Below are positions 53,365-64,000 of a DNA stretch of 64,000 nucleotides, one piece after another; the first letter of the stretch is position 1; the number at the start of each line of letters is the position of its first letter. Source of the DNA: Desulfobulbus oralis. Lineage in GTDB: Bacteria > Desulfobacterota > Desulfobulbia > Desulfobulbales > Desulfobulbaceae. The DNA is taken from contig NZ_CP021255.1 of NCBI RefSeq assembly GCF_002952055.1, positions 2,426,001 to 2,490,000 of the forward strand, given 5' to 3'. A model generated the notes under the pieces. The model saw only the letters and a program-made list of their open reading frames with translations. It searched no databases and had not been told where the DNA came from. Made by a program: the position numbers and the translations under genes.

Positions 53365-53393
53365 ACTATATCCAATTCAACAGGCCCTGACTA
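53365..53393 (-). promoter_or_regulatory. promoter of metK
   Basis: Minus-strand -35 TAGTCA (53388-53393) and -10 TATAGT (53365-53370) are 17 bases apart. The predicted start is near 53358, about 35 bases before the ATG. The short leader leaves no room for a SAM riboswitch. Confidence 0.5.
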
Positions 53394-53737
53394 CTGGCTG
53401 GTGAAAAAAAACCGGCAAAAGCGGCGGCAAGACGCTGCTCCCATGACAGGAACCGAGCAGGCGCAGCCCTCTTTATACAGTGACATGACAATGGATTATT
53501 TCCCATGCCGCATGGGCATGCCCCGGCTGAACAGGGGCCGGGAGCCGCTGGAACGGCGTGGGCAGGCAGCGGCAAGGATGGCTCTGGGGCTTTGCCGCTG
53601 CCTTTCATTCGGAAAAATGGGCGGAACTGGCAGGGGAACCCTCGCGATACAGGCAGGGCGGGCGCCTCGTGCCAAAGGCACCGCAGTATGCCAGGGGCCT
53701 TAGAGACATACGCTGCGCCATGAAGCCTGCCCAAGGC
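53394..53737. other. gene-free region with a chain of hairpins between ftsH and metK
   Basis: No credible gene lies between ftsH and the metK promoter. Three inverted repeats follow one another: CATGCC/GGCATG at 53504-53520, CCCGGC/GCCGGG at 53522-53542, and a perfect 12-bp pair (AGGCAGCGGCAA with TTGCCGCTGCCT) at 53564-53603. The last is followed on the plus strand by TTTCATTC, a weak terminator-like tail. A small RNA or an ftsH 3' structure are options. Short readings in both directions have unnatural composition. Confidence 0.4.
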
Positions 53738-55711
53738 TCAGGGCAAAAGCTCTTCCTCCTCCCCGTTCGCAGCATCGCCAGCAATCCCGGCATCCGGGGC
53801 ATTCGCTTCCGCCCTGTTCGTGCTGCCGGACTTCGCCTCCACCCTGACCGGCTTCCCGGCCTGAACCGGGCCTTCGGCTGCCTGTGCAGGCTGTTTCGGC
53901 TCCCAGGGCTCGCCCGGATGCTCGACCTCATGGACAATCCGGATCATGTCATCCAGCACAATGGTTTCCTTGTCCAAAAGCGCTTCGGCTATGGCATTCA
54001 GTGCGGCGCGGTGTTCGGTCAAAAGCTGCGTCACCCTTTCGTTGGCATCCAGAATGATCTGCTTGACCACCGCATCGATCCTGCGGGATGTTTCCTCGCT
54101 GTAGTCGCGGTGCCGGGTGATTTCCCGGCCCAGAAAAATCTGCTCCTCCTTGGTGCCGTAGGCCAGGGGTCCCAGTTCGTCGCTCATGCCCCACTCGCAG
54201 ACCATCTTGCGGGCCAGCTCGGTCGCACGTTCGATATCGTTGCTCGCACCGGTGGTCACATCGTCAAAGACCAGCTTCTCCGCCACCCGGCCGCCAAAGA
54301 GAATGGCGATCTGGGCGAGCAGATAGCTCCTGGAATGGGTATAGTGGTCGTCCTCCGGAAGCTGCATGGTCAGCCCCAGGGCGCGGCCGCGGGGGATAAT
54401 GGTCACCTTGTGGACAGGGTCGGTGCCGGGCAGAAGATAGGCCACCAGGGCATGTCCGGCCTCGTGGTAGGCGGTGTTCTCCTTTTCCTTGGGCGTAATG
54501 ATCATGGACTTGCGCTCCGCGCCCATCATCACCTTGTCCTTGGCCCGCTCCAGAAGCGCGGCATTGATGTCCTCGCGGTTCTCCCGCGCGGCCATGAGCG
54601 CCGCCTCGTTCACCAGATTTTCCAGATCCGCGCCGGAAAAGCCGGGCGTCCCCCGGGCAATGACCGCCAGATCCACATCCGGGGCCAGTTTGGTTTTTTT
54701 GCCGTAAATCGCCAGGATCTGTTCCCTGCCCTTCACATCCGGCACCGGCACCACCACCTGCCGGTCAAAACGACCCGGCCTGAGCAGCGCCGGATCGAGC
54801 ACGTCCGGCCGGTTGGTGGCCGCAATGATGATGACCCCGTCGTTGCCTTCGAAGCCATCCATCTCGACCAGAAGCTGGTTCAAGGTCTGTTCACGCTCGT
54901 CATGTCCACCGCCCAGGCCGGCGCCACGATGGCGGCCAACCGCATCGATTTCGTCGATAAAGATGATGCAGGGCGCGTTCTTCTTGCCCTGGGCGAAGAG
55001 GTCGCGCACGCGGGAAGCGCCCACGCCCACGAACATCTCCACAAAATCCGAGCCGGAAATGGTGAAAAAGGGCACGCCAGCCTCGCCTGCAATGGCGCGG
55101 GCCAGAAGCGTCTTGCCGGTTCCGGGCGAACCGGCCAGCAAAACGCCTTTCGGAATACGGCCGCCCAGGCGGGTAAACTTCTGGGGATCGCGGAGAAAAT
55201 CGATGATTTCCTCGAGCTCGGCCTTGGCTTCGTCAATGCCGGCCACATCCTTGAAGGTCACCTTGACCTCACCCTCTTCCTGCATTCTGGCCCTGGTCTT
55301 GCCAAAGGACAGCGCGCCGCCCTTGCCGCCCATCTGCATCTGGCGCATGAAAAACACCCACACGCCGATCAACAGCAACAGCGGAAACCAGGAAACCAGA
55401 ACCGACATGTACCACGGCATTTCCTTGGGCTTTTCCACGGCAATGTTGACCCGGGCCTTGCGCAGCATGGGAATCAGCTCCGCGTCGCTGGGCGCAATGG
55501 TCTTGAAAGGGCGGCCGTCCTGGCCCAGGCCGGTTATTTCCTTGTCCTGAATGGTCACCTTGGAAATGTCGCCGCTTTCCACATGCGTCCAGAACTCGCT
55601 GTAGGTGATGGACTGGGCCGGCTTGACGGGGCTGTTGACGAACTGGACCATGAAGAGCACGGCCAAAAGAATCATCAGCCACAGGGTCAGCTTTTTGTAA
55701 AAAGTATTCAA
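53738..55711 (-). CDS. ftsH: ATP-dependent zinc metalloprotease FtsH
   Basis: FtsH is the membrane-bound AAA+ protease that degrades misassembled membrane proteins and some regulators. The 657-residue protein starts at a TTG (55711) preceded by GAGAGGA. Two N-terminal transmembrane helices (near residues 9-27 and 104-124) flank a periplasmic domain. The AAA+ part has [19 protein letters not shown] and [17 protein letters not shown]. The zinc site is [11 protein letters not shown]. The C-terminal tail after residue 610 is rich in Pro, Ala and Glu and ends in ELLP. Confidence 0.97.
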   Translation of the reverse strand: MNTFYKKLTLWLMILLAVLFMVQFVNSPVKPAQSITYSEFWTHVESGDISKVTIQDKEITGLGQDGRPFKTIAPSDAELIPMLRKARVNIAVEKPKEMPWYMSVLVSWFPLLLLIGVWVFFMRQMQMGGKGGALSFGKTRARMQEEGEVKVTFKDVAGIDEAKAELEEIIDFLRDPQKFTRLGGRIPKGVLLAGSPGTGKTLLARAIAGEAGVPFFTISGSDFVEMFVGVGASRVRDLFAQGKKNAPCIIFIDEIDAVGRHRGAGLGGGHDEREQTLNQLLVEMDGFEGNDGVIIIAATNRPDVLDPALLRPGRFDRQVVVPVPDVKGREQILAIYGKKTKLAPDVDLAVIARGTPGFSGADLENLVNEAALMAARENREDINAALLERAKDKVMMGAERKSMIITPKEKENTAYHEAGHALVAYLLPGTDPVHKVTIIPRGRALGLTMQLPEDDHYTHSRSYLLAQIAILFGGRVAEKLVFDDVTTGASNDIERATELARKMVCEWGMSDELGPLAYGTKEEQIFLGREITRHRDYSEETSRRIDAVVKQIILDANERVTQLLTEHRAALNAIAEALLDKETIVLDDMIRIVHEVEHPGEPWEPKQPAQAAEGPVQAGKPVRVEAKSGSTNRAEANAPDAGIAGDAANGEEEELLP

Positions 55712-55805
55712 ACAATCCTCTCAGCAGGGGTTTGCACAACAGAGCCACCCGGCTGGCACCAATGCGGCCGGATGGCACTGGCTGCAATGTAACACGCCTT
55801 GACTT

Positions 55806-59030
<3,225 letters not shown>

Positions 59031-59048
59031 CGTCGTTCTCCTTTTATG

Positions 59049-60167
59049 TCAGCGGGTCTGCCGGATCATCCCGATGAAGCGGGCAAAGAGGTAGCGGGCG
59101 TCGTGGGGTCCTGTGGCAGACTCCGGATGATACTGCACGGAAAAAACAGGCAGTGTCCGGTGCTGCAGGCCCTCCAGGCTGCCGTCGTTCAGGTTCACAT
59201 GGGTCATGGCCACATCTTCCGGGAGCGTGTCCCTGTCCACACAAAAACCTTGATTCTGCGAGGTAATCTCCACCCTGTCCGTGGCGAGATTTTTCACCGG
59301 CTGATTGCCGCCCCTGTGCCCGAACTTCAGCCTGCAGGTTTTGGCGCCCAGGGCCAGGGCGATGATCTGGTGCCCCAGGCAGATGCCGAATATGGGCACC
59401 TTGCCGATGAGCTTTTTCACCTCGTCCTGCACGCCGGCCACGCCGGCCGGGTCGCCCGGGCCATTGGAGAGGAAGATGCCGTCCGGCTGGAGGGCCAGCG
59501 CCTCTTCGGCCTTTGTGCCGGCCGGCACCACCAGGACGCGGCAGTCGTGCTGCAAAAGCAGCCTGAGCTGGCTCCGCTTCACGCCGAAATCATAGACCAG
59601 CACCTTGAAACGGCCCTGCCCTGGACTTTCGGGAAAGGCCCGGCCCGGCTGCGCCCCGTCCCCGGTCCAGATATAGGGCTCCCTGCAGGTGACCAGCGCT
59701 GCCATATCCTGACCCGCCATGCCGGGCCACTGGCGGGCCCGCTCGACCAGGGCTTCGGGCGGCGCCTTGTCGGTCGAGACCACGGCCTTCATCGCGCCCT
59801 GGCTGCGGAGTTTTCTGGCAAGCATCCGGGTGTCAAAGCCCTCCACACCCAATACGCCGAATTTTTTGAGCAAATCAGCCAGGGTTCCGGTGCTGCGATA
59901 GTTGCTAGGGCGGGGCTGATACTGCCGGACCAGAAAGGCCCTGGGATGGAGGGTATCGGATTCCATGTCCTGGGGGTTCACGCCGGAGTTGCCGATGAGC
60001 GGATAGGTCATGGTCACGAGCTGGCCGGCAGAGGAGGGATCGCTCAGGATCTCCTGATACCCGCTCATGCTGGTGTTGAAAACCATTTCCCCCAGCGCCT
60101 CGCCCGCCCCGGTAAAGGAACGGGCCGGAATGATGGTGCCGTCTTCCAAAGCAATGATCGCTTTCAT
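59049..60167 (-). CDS. carA: carbamoyl-phosphate synthase small subunit
   Basis: CarA is the glutaminase that supplies ammonia to CarB. The ATG at 60167 gives 372 residues starting [20 protein letters not shown], with a GAGGAAG ribosome binding site. The N-terminal domain has [19 protein letters not shown]. The class I amidotransferase domain has the nucleophile cysteine in [17 protein letters not shown], and the catalytic histidine is in [19 protein letters not shown] frame extension upstream runs through a terminator hairpin and is not conserved. Confidence 0.97.
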   Translation of the reverse strand: MKAIIALEDGTIIPARSFTGAGEALGEMVFNTSMSGYQEILSDPSSAGQLVTMTYPLIGNSGVNPQDMESDTLHPRAFLVRQYQPRPSNYRSTGTLADLLKKFGVLGVEGFDTRMLARKLRSQGAMKAVVSTDKAPPEALVERARQWPGMAGQDMAALVTCREPYIWTGDGAQPGRAFPESPGQGRFKVLVYDFGVKRSQLRLLLQHDCRVLVVPAGTKAEEALALQPDGIFLSNGPGDPAGVAGVQDEVKKLIGKVPIFGICLGHQIIALALGAKTCRLKFGHRGGNQPVKNLATDRVEITSQNQGFCVDRDTLPEDVAMTHVNLNDGSLEGLQHRTLPVFSVQYHPESATGPHDARYLFARFIGMIRQTR

Positions 60168-60217
60168 GATCTTCCTCGTATGAATGGGCTGCGTCAGGTT
60201 TTCCAGGCGCAGTACAG

Positions 60218-60245
60218 AAAAAACGCGGCCCGTGGCCACGCCGCC
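60218..60245 (-). terminator. terminator-like hairpin 50 bases before carA (attenuator candidate)
   Basis: On the minus strand GCGGC and GCCGC pair around the palindromic GTGGCCAC, followed by six T at 60223-60218. It either ends transcripts coming from waaA and the methyltransferase remnant or attenuates carAB. A short open frame starting ATG AAA AAG at 60261 runs through it, reminiscent of the coupled leader peptides of pyrimidine operons. Confidence 0.55.
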
Positions 60246-60411
60246 TGTTTGGCTTTTTCATGGCTTTTCGGGGCGGCCAGGGCCCCCAGGCGATGCCTGC
60301 TGCCCCACATGACCCGGCGCCCCTTTACCGGCCTTCCTCTCCAAGGACGGGGTTTGGCCCGGCTTCCCGCAAGGCGCGGACCGCTACCAGACCCGGCTTG
60401 TGCAGGCCCTT

Positions 60412-60723
60412 TCATGTCGACTCCTGCGGACGGGATGCTGTGCCTGCCTGTTTGGCGCTTTTCCTGCCCGCGCCGGCAATGGAAAAGGGCTGACAGGAAA
60501 AGCCGGCCAGCAGCGCCTCATGGTGGGGACTGCGTTCACGATCAACCTGGATGATGTCGCCCACACTGGTCTGGCTGTCCGGGAAATTGGCCGCATGGGC
60601 CCTGCGGGCATGGCCGGCCCCTTCGGACGTGTAGACGCACCGGCCGGCCGCAGCCTCAAATCCAAGCCGGATGCCGCCCATACCGGCAAAAAGGTCGATA
60701 AAGGTCAATGCCGGGAAACTCAC
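60412..60723 (-). pseudogene. N-terminal remnant of a DNA cytosine-5 methyltransferase
   Basis: Only about 100 codons remain. Motif I is clear (FIDLFAGMGGIRLGFE), and motif IV reads LLAGFSCQPFSIAGAG, where the usual Pro before the catalytic Cys is Ser. The motif II region (TSEGAGHARRAHAANF) has lost the usual tryptophan after Glu. The reading ends in a stop soon after motif IV, and the remaining catalytic and target-recognition motifs are absent downstream. The start is unclear (GTG at 60723 or a TTG just after). No partner restriction enzyme is visible. Confidence 0.75.
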
Positions 60724-60784
60724 TGCAAACAAAAGGCTGTGATTGGCCGCAAGGGACAGCGGGCGGGCCCGCGCGACGAGCAGC

Positions 60785-62074
60785 TCATAAAAATTCCGCG
60801 GCCACGGCAAGTTGCCGGGCCAGTGCGCCCCGCTGGGAGGCAGCGCAGTCGTGGGCAGCCCGGCAGGCGCGCTCATAGGCATGGGCATCGCGGAGCAGCG
60901 CCCCCACATGGTCCACGAGTGCGGCCATGTCCGCAACCCGAAAGCCGCCGCCGCTCCCGGCGAGCAGGTTGGCCGCATCCTGCCAGTCCCGCGTGTAGGG
61001 GCCGAAATACACCGGTCTGCCCCAGCGTGCCGCCTCCATGAGATTGTGGCCCGAGAGGCGCGGAAGCAGGCTGCCGCCGCAGAAGAGGCAATCGCCTGCC
61101 GCATAGAGGTCGGCCAGCTCGCCCATGGTATCCACCAGGATCACCGGCGCTGTGCGCTTTCCAGCAAGCGCAGAGAGGCGTTGCCAGGCCAGACCGCGTT
61201 CCTGCAGCAGATTTTCCACCTCGGCCAGCCGTTCCAGATGCCGCGGGGCCAGGGCCAGGACAAGCGGGATGGCCCGCTTCCTGCCCAGCTCCTGCCAGGC
61301 CGCGATTAACAGGGCCTCCTCGCCGCCATGGGTGGAGCCGCAGAGCAGAAGCCGCTCCTCTTCCGCAAGGCCCAGCCGCCTTCTGTAAGCGGCCCGGATT
61401 GCCCCTGCCCCGGCTTCGTCAAAGGGGGCGTCAAACTTGAGATTCCCGGTCACCTGCATGCACCCCGCTGCCACACCCAGCGCCCCGAAACGCCGACGAT
61501 CCGCCTCGCCAATCAGGGCCATGCGGCTGAAGCTGCGGAGCACGCCGGCAATCGCCGGCGCCAGCCTCCGGTAACGGCGAAAGGAGCGCTCCGACATGCG
61601 GCCGTTCAAAAGCACAAGCGGCACAGCCCGGGCCGAGAGCGTCGTCAGCAGCAGCGGCCAGAGTTCGGTTTCCAGGCAGATGTACAGCGCCGGCCCGATA
61701 AGATCGATGGCCCGGTTCACGGCCTGAGGCATGTCCAGGGGCGCCATGATGCAGGAGAGGTCGCGCAGGCGCGCCCGGGCCAGTTCATGACCCTGTCTGC
61801 TGGTCACGCTCAACACGTAGCGATACTGCCCGAACTGTTCGCGCAGGGCGGCAAGTAAAACCAGGGCAGCCTGTACCTCGCCCATGGATGCGGCGTGCAG
61901 CCACACGGTCGGCCCCCTGTCGGCCGAAAGCCTTGGGTACAGCCCCAGACGTTCTGGAAACAAATAGGCGCTGCGGCCCGGAAAGGCGGGACTTATCGGC
62001 GCCAGCAGGCGGGCCAGCGGGTACAGGCAGAGGCCTGTCAGGCGGTAGATATCCAGGAGCAGGGAGCGGCGCAC
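60785..62074 (-). CDS. waaA: 3-deoxy-D-manno-octulosonic acid transferase
   Basis: WaaA (KdtA) adds Kdo to lipid IV-A at the inner membrane, so the cell makes LPS. With the GTG at 62074 the protein has 429 residues, the family norm, and an AAGGA ribosome binding site precedes that codon. A GTG 14 codons earlier would overlap the -10 box of the likely promoter. A membrane-associated N-terminus (RLTGLCLYPLARLLAPI) is followed by the GT30 donor domain with WLHAASMGEVQAA, CLETELWPLLL, LLCGSTHGGEE and GGSLLPRLSGHNLMEAARWG. Confidence 0.95.
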   Translation of the reverse strand: MRRSLLLDIYRLTGLCLYPLARLLAPISPAFPGRSAYLFPERLGLYPRLSADRGPTVWLHAASMGEVQAALVLLAALREQFGQYRYVLSVTSRQGHELARARLRDLSCIMAPLDMPQAVNRAIDLIGPALYICLETELWPLLLTTLSARAVPLVLLNGRMSERSFRRYRRLAPAIAGVLRSFSRMALIGEADRRRFGALGVAAGCMQVTGNLKFDAPFDEAGAGAIRAAYRRRLGLAEEERLLLCGSTHGGEEALLIAAWQELGRKRAIPLVLALAPRHLERLAEVENLLQERGLAWQRLSALAGKRTAPVILVDTMGELADLYAAGDCLFCGGSLLPRLSGHNLMEAARWGRPVYFGPYTRDWQDAANLLAGSGGGFRVADMAALVDHVGALLRDAHAYERACRAAHDCAASQRGALARQLAVAAEFL

Positions 62075-62114
62075 ACGCTTTCCTTGGGTCAGGGGCAGGA
62101 AAAAATCCGTGTAC

Positions 62115-62141
62115 ACTATAACCTTGCGGAAAAAAGGTCAA
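62115..62141 (-). promoter_or_regulatory. candidate promoter of waaA
   Basis: Minus-strand -35 TTGACC (62136-62141) and -10 TATAGT (62115-62120) have a slightly short 15-base spacer. Transcription would start near 62108, supporting the waaA start at 62074. Confidence 0.45.
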
Positions 62142-62173
62142 GAAACATGAAAAGGCAGGGCCAACGCGGCTGC

Positions 62174-62203
62174 AAAAAAGGGCGAACCCATTGGCCCGCC
62201 CTT
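62174..62203 (-). terminator. intrinsic terminator after the first ADP-ribosylglycohydrolase gene
   Basis: AAGGGCG and CGCCCTT pair across a loop of about 12 bases, with a run of T continuing directly from the stem on the minus strand. It lies about 20 bases after the stop at 62224 and separates that gene from waaA. Confidence 0.75.
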
Positions 62204-62223
62204 GTGTCCCGCCGGGTGCCGGC

Positions 62224-63168
62224 TCACCACCTGCAGCGGCATGTGAGGGGCTCGGCGCTTTCGTGCGTGCCGGGATGCCAGAGGCCTTCCGCCTCCAGGA
62301 TGCAGGTGGCGGCGGTCATGGCATCCAGAAGCCTGTTATCCAGCCTGGCGAGTCCGGCCACCAGCAGTTCGGGTTCCACAGTGTAATAGGCCTCGGCAAT
62401 CGCGCCGGTGATCGCGGCCTGGGTGTCGCAGTCACCGCCCATGGAAATCGCCAGGCCAAGCGCGTGCCTGAAGCTCGTGCTCTCCAGAAAGCTCACAATC
62501 GCCACCATCACCGAGCCGGGGCAGGTGGCATGGAGCCCGTGCATGGGGCGAAGCGCATCCAGGGTGAAACTCAGATCATAGTGCTTCTGCGCGAATTTCA
62601 GCACATCCCGCTTGCTCCCGCCGGTCTTCAGGAGATAGATGCAGCCGGCCACCACCCCGGTCGCCTCGATGGCCACCGGGTTGTCGTGGGTGGCCGCGGC
62701 GGAGAGCTGGCCCAGAAGCTGGGCCTCTGCCATGGTGGTGGCATACCAGCCGGGGAAGGCCGCCCGCATGGCCGCGCCGTTGCCATAGCTGTTGTAGGCC
62801 TCCAGGGAATCGGAGCTGGCCCAGTCCCAGAAGCGCTTGCCGTAGCCGGCATAAGGATACTGCCGGGCATAGTTCCTGAGCGCCAGGGCCAGTTCCTTTT
62901 TGACCAGGCTCTGGTTCTGCTGCGATGCGGCCAGTCCTGCCCGGCCCACCTTCTCCACCCCGGCCCGCATACCCTCGGCAACGGCGCAGGACAGCACGGT
63001 CTCATCGGTGTAATGACTGTAGGCGCCAATCAACTCCTTTGGAATCGCCTTCTCAAACTTGCCTTCGTGCGTGGAACCGGCAATGTCGCCCAGAGCCGTG
63101 CCGCTCAGGGCCAGGTGGGCGCGTTCAACCCCGGATTCCGGTACCGGTGCGCAGGAAAAGTGGTCCAT
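62224..63168 (-). CDS. ADP-ribosylglycohydrolase family protein (copy 1)
   Basis: The 314-residue protein belongs to the ARH/DraG superfamily of magnesium-dependent hydrolases that remove ADP-ribose. The N-terminal metal motif is GTALGDIAGSTHEG, then YTDETVLSCAVAEG, where most relatives have TDDT. YNSYGNGAAMRAAFPGWYA is strongly conserved. The C-terminal metal motif is SMGGDCDTQAAITG, where relatives usually have GGD-Ser/Thr-DT. ATHDNP replaces the common THNHP. It ends ESAEPLTCRCRW, a tail shared with copy 2. An AGGGGAG ribosome binding site precedes the ATG. No ADP-ribosyltransferase is nearby. Confidence 0.9.
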   Translation of the reverse strand: MDHFSCAPVPESGVERAHLALSGTALGDIAGSTHEGKFEKAIPKELIGAYSHYTDETVLSCAVAEGMRAGVEKVGRAGLAASQQNQSLVKKELALALRNYARQYPYAGYGKRFWDWASSDSLEAYNSYGNGAAMRAAFPGWYATTMAEAQLLGQLSAAATHDNPVAIEATGVVAGCIYLLKTGGSKRDVLKFAQKHYDLSFTLDALRPMHGLHATCPGSVMVAIVSFLESTSFRHALGLAISMGGDCDTQAAITGAIAEAYYTVEPELLVAGLARLDNRLLDAMTAATCILEAEGLWHPGTHESAEPLTCRCRW

Positions 63169-63195
63169 AATTTCTCCCCTGGTACATGAATGAAA

Positions 63196-63213
63196 GGCGG
63201 CCAGCCGGCCGCC
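63196..63213 (-). terminator. weak terminator-like hairpin between the two ADP-ribosylglycohydrolase genes
   Basis: GGCGGCC and GGCCGCC form a 7-bp all-G+C stem with a four-base loop, followed on the minus strand by TTTCATT rather than a pure T run. Partial termination between the tandem copies is possible. Confidence 0.45.
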
Positions 63214-63236
63214 CGTATCCTATCCTCATCTTTTGT

Positions 63237-64000
63237 CTATGCCCGGCTGGTGCGGGGGTCAAGCGAATTGTTCGCACCGGCGCCAGGCTCCTGCCAGGTG
63301 CAGCGGCACCGGAGCGGCTCGGCGCTTTCACGAGTCCCGGGGCGCCAGAGTCCATGCGCCCTGAGCACATGGGTGGCGGAACGCAGGTCTGCCAGCAGCG
63401 CGTCGTCCAGCCTGGAGAGCCCGGCTGCCAAGAGATCCCCCGGGATGGCATAGTAGGCCTCCGCAAGCGACCCGGTAACTGCGGCCAGGGTATCGCAATC
63501 GCCGCCCATGGAAATCGCCAGGCCCAGGGCATGGGCAAAGCTGCTGCTTTCCAGAAAACAGACCAGGGCGACCATCACCGTGCCCTTGCCGGTGATGTTG
63601 CAGGCGTGCACCGGCCGAAGCGCGTCCAGGGTGAAGCTCAGGTCGTAATGGGTACGCGCAAATGCCAGCAGGTCCTTCTTGGCGCCGCCGCTTTGCAAAA
63701 TGAAGATGCAGGCCGCCACCACGGCCGCCGCCTCTTCCGCGTCCGGGTGGTTGTGGGTCGGTCGGGCCGTGAGTGTGCCAAAAAGCTGCGCTTCGGCAAG
63801 GGTTTTGGCATACCAGCCCGCAAAGGCACAGCGCATGGCCGCACCGTTGCCGTAGCTGTGGTAGCCCGCCAACGTGTCGCTTTCCACCCAGCTTCTGAAA
63901 CGGCTGCCATAGCCGGCCTGCGGATAGCGCCGCGCATAGCTTTTGATGGCGCGGGCAAGATCAGCCACCACCTGGGCCTGCATTTCCGGCCTGCAGGACA
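63237..64000 (-). CDS. ADP-ribosylglycohydrolase family protein (copy 2), 5' end beyond the window
   Basis: The open frame runs off the right edge, so only about 254 C-terminal codons are seen. It aligns throughout with copy 1, roughly 60 percent identical by eye: YHSYGNGAAMRCAFAGWYAK, PTHNHPDAEEAAAVVAACIF, HYDLSFTLDALRPVHA and SMGGDCDTLAAVTGSLAEAY. It keeps the family THNHP that copy 1 has changed, but shares the GGDCDT variant. After the common ESAEPLRCRCTW tail it has about 20 extra residues. The N-terminal metal motif lies outside the window. Confidence 0.88.
   Translation of the reverse strand, partial: SCRPEMQAQVVADLARAIKSYARRYPQAGYGSRFRSWVESDTLAGYHSYGNGAAMRCAFAGWYAKTLAEAQLFGTLTARPTHNHPDAEEAAAVVAACIFILQSGGAKKDLLAFARTHYDLSFTLDALRPVHACNITGKGTVMVALVCFLESSSFAHALGLAISMGGDCDTLAAVTGSLAEAYYAIPGDLLAAGLSRLDDALLADLRSATHVLRAHGLWRPGTRESAEPLRCRCTWQEPGAGANNSLDPRTSRA

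Noticed and set aside
53324-53370. SAM riboswitch before metK
   Set aside because: The likely promoter leaves a leader of only about 35 bases, and no SAM-I, SAM-II or SAM-IV core motif is visible further up.
53366-53734. A 122-codon minus-strand frame between ftsH and metK
   Set aside because: The composition (Pro, Ala, Cys, Gly-rich, no conserved segments) and lack of a ribosome binding site suggest chance. It also covers the metK promoter region.

Overview
The window is a piece of a Gram-negative sulfate-reducing bacterial chromosome. Contiguous aprBA (adenylylsulfate reductase) and qmoABC (its membrane electron donor) are the hallmark of dissimilatory sulfate reduction, and waaA points to an LPS outer membrane. 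The high G+C, Desulfobacterota-style gene order and protein sequences suggest a Desulfobulbaceae-like organism; I cannot fix the genus from sequence alone. Almost all genes lie on the minus strand, so in transcription order the window reads from high to low coordinates. Only the two-component pair (34.7-37.9 kb) and trmL-serC (48.9-50.5 kb) are on the plus strand.

0-17.0 kb: the translation/transcription supercluster. Reading down the minus strand it is four tRNAs (Thr, Tyr, Gly, Thr), tuf, rpmG, tRNA-Trp, secE, nusG, rplK, rplA, rplJ, rplL, rpoB, rpoC, rpsL, rpsG and fusA. The next gene, probably a second tuf, starts at the window edge. Regulatory structures include an L10-type leader before rplJ, a long hairpin between rplL and rpoB, and a promoter plus hairpin before rpsL.

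17.1-24.9 kb: sulfate respiration. aprB-aprA ends in a strong intrinsic terminator. qmoA-qmoB-qmoC follows with its own promoter and terminator, so these are two transcription units. The apr leader is long and carries interleaved complementary arms.

25.0-34.5 kb: one tightly packed minus-strand run of tatC, a UDP-sugar epimerase, ribF, a TPR / HEAT-repeat / TPR trio of unknown function, ribE, ribH, nusB and ftsK. tatC is broken by a frameshift at a nine-T run. Its C-terminal half is open in frame into the epimerase.

34.6-48.9 kb: a PilR/PilS-like two-component pair (plus strand) faces a long minus-strand block of housekeeping genes: murA, prmC, prfA, rpmE, rho, coaE, a RluD-type pseudouridine synthase, carD, pth, rplY, prs, tRNA-Gln, ispE and a DUF1844 protein.

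48.9-64.0 kb: trmL-serC (plus), then minus-strand ahcY, metK (the methyl cycle), ftsH, carB, carA, a decayed DNA cytosine methyltransferase fragment and waaA. It ends with two tandem ADP-ribosylglycohydrolase-family genes, the second cut by the window end.

Most of the window is conserved core genome, and I found no clear new multi-gene system. The best leads are the tandem ADP-ribosylglycohydrolases with altered active-site motifs, the translationally coupled TPR/HEAT/TPR cassette, the tatC frameshift with its epimerase fusion, and the structured apr leader.
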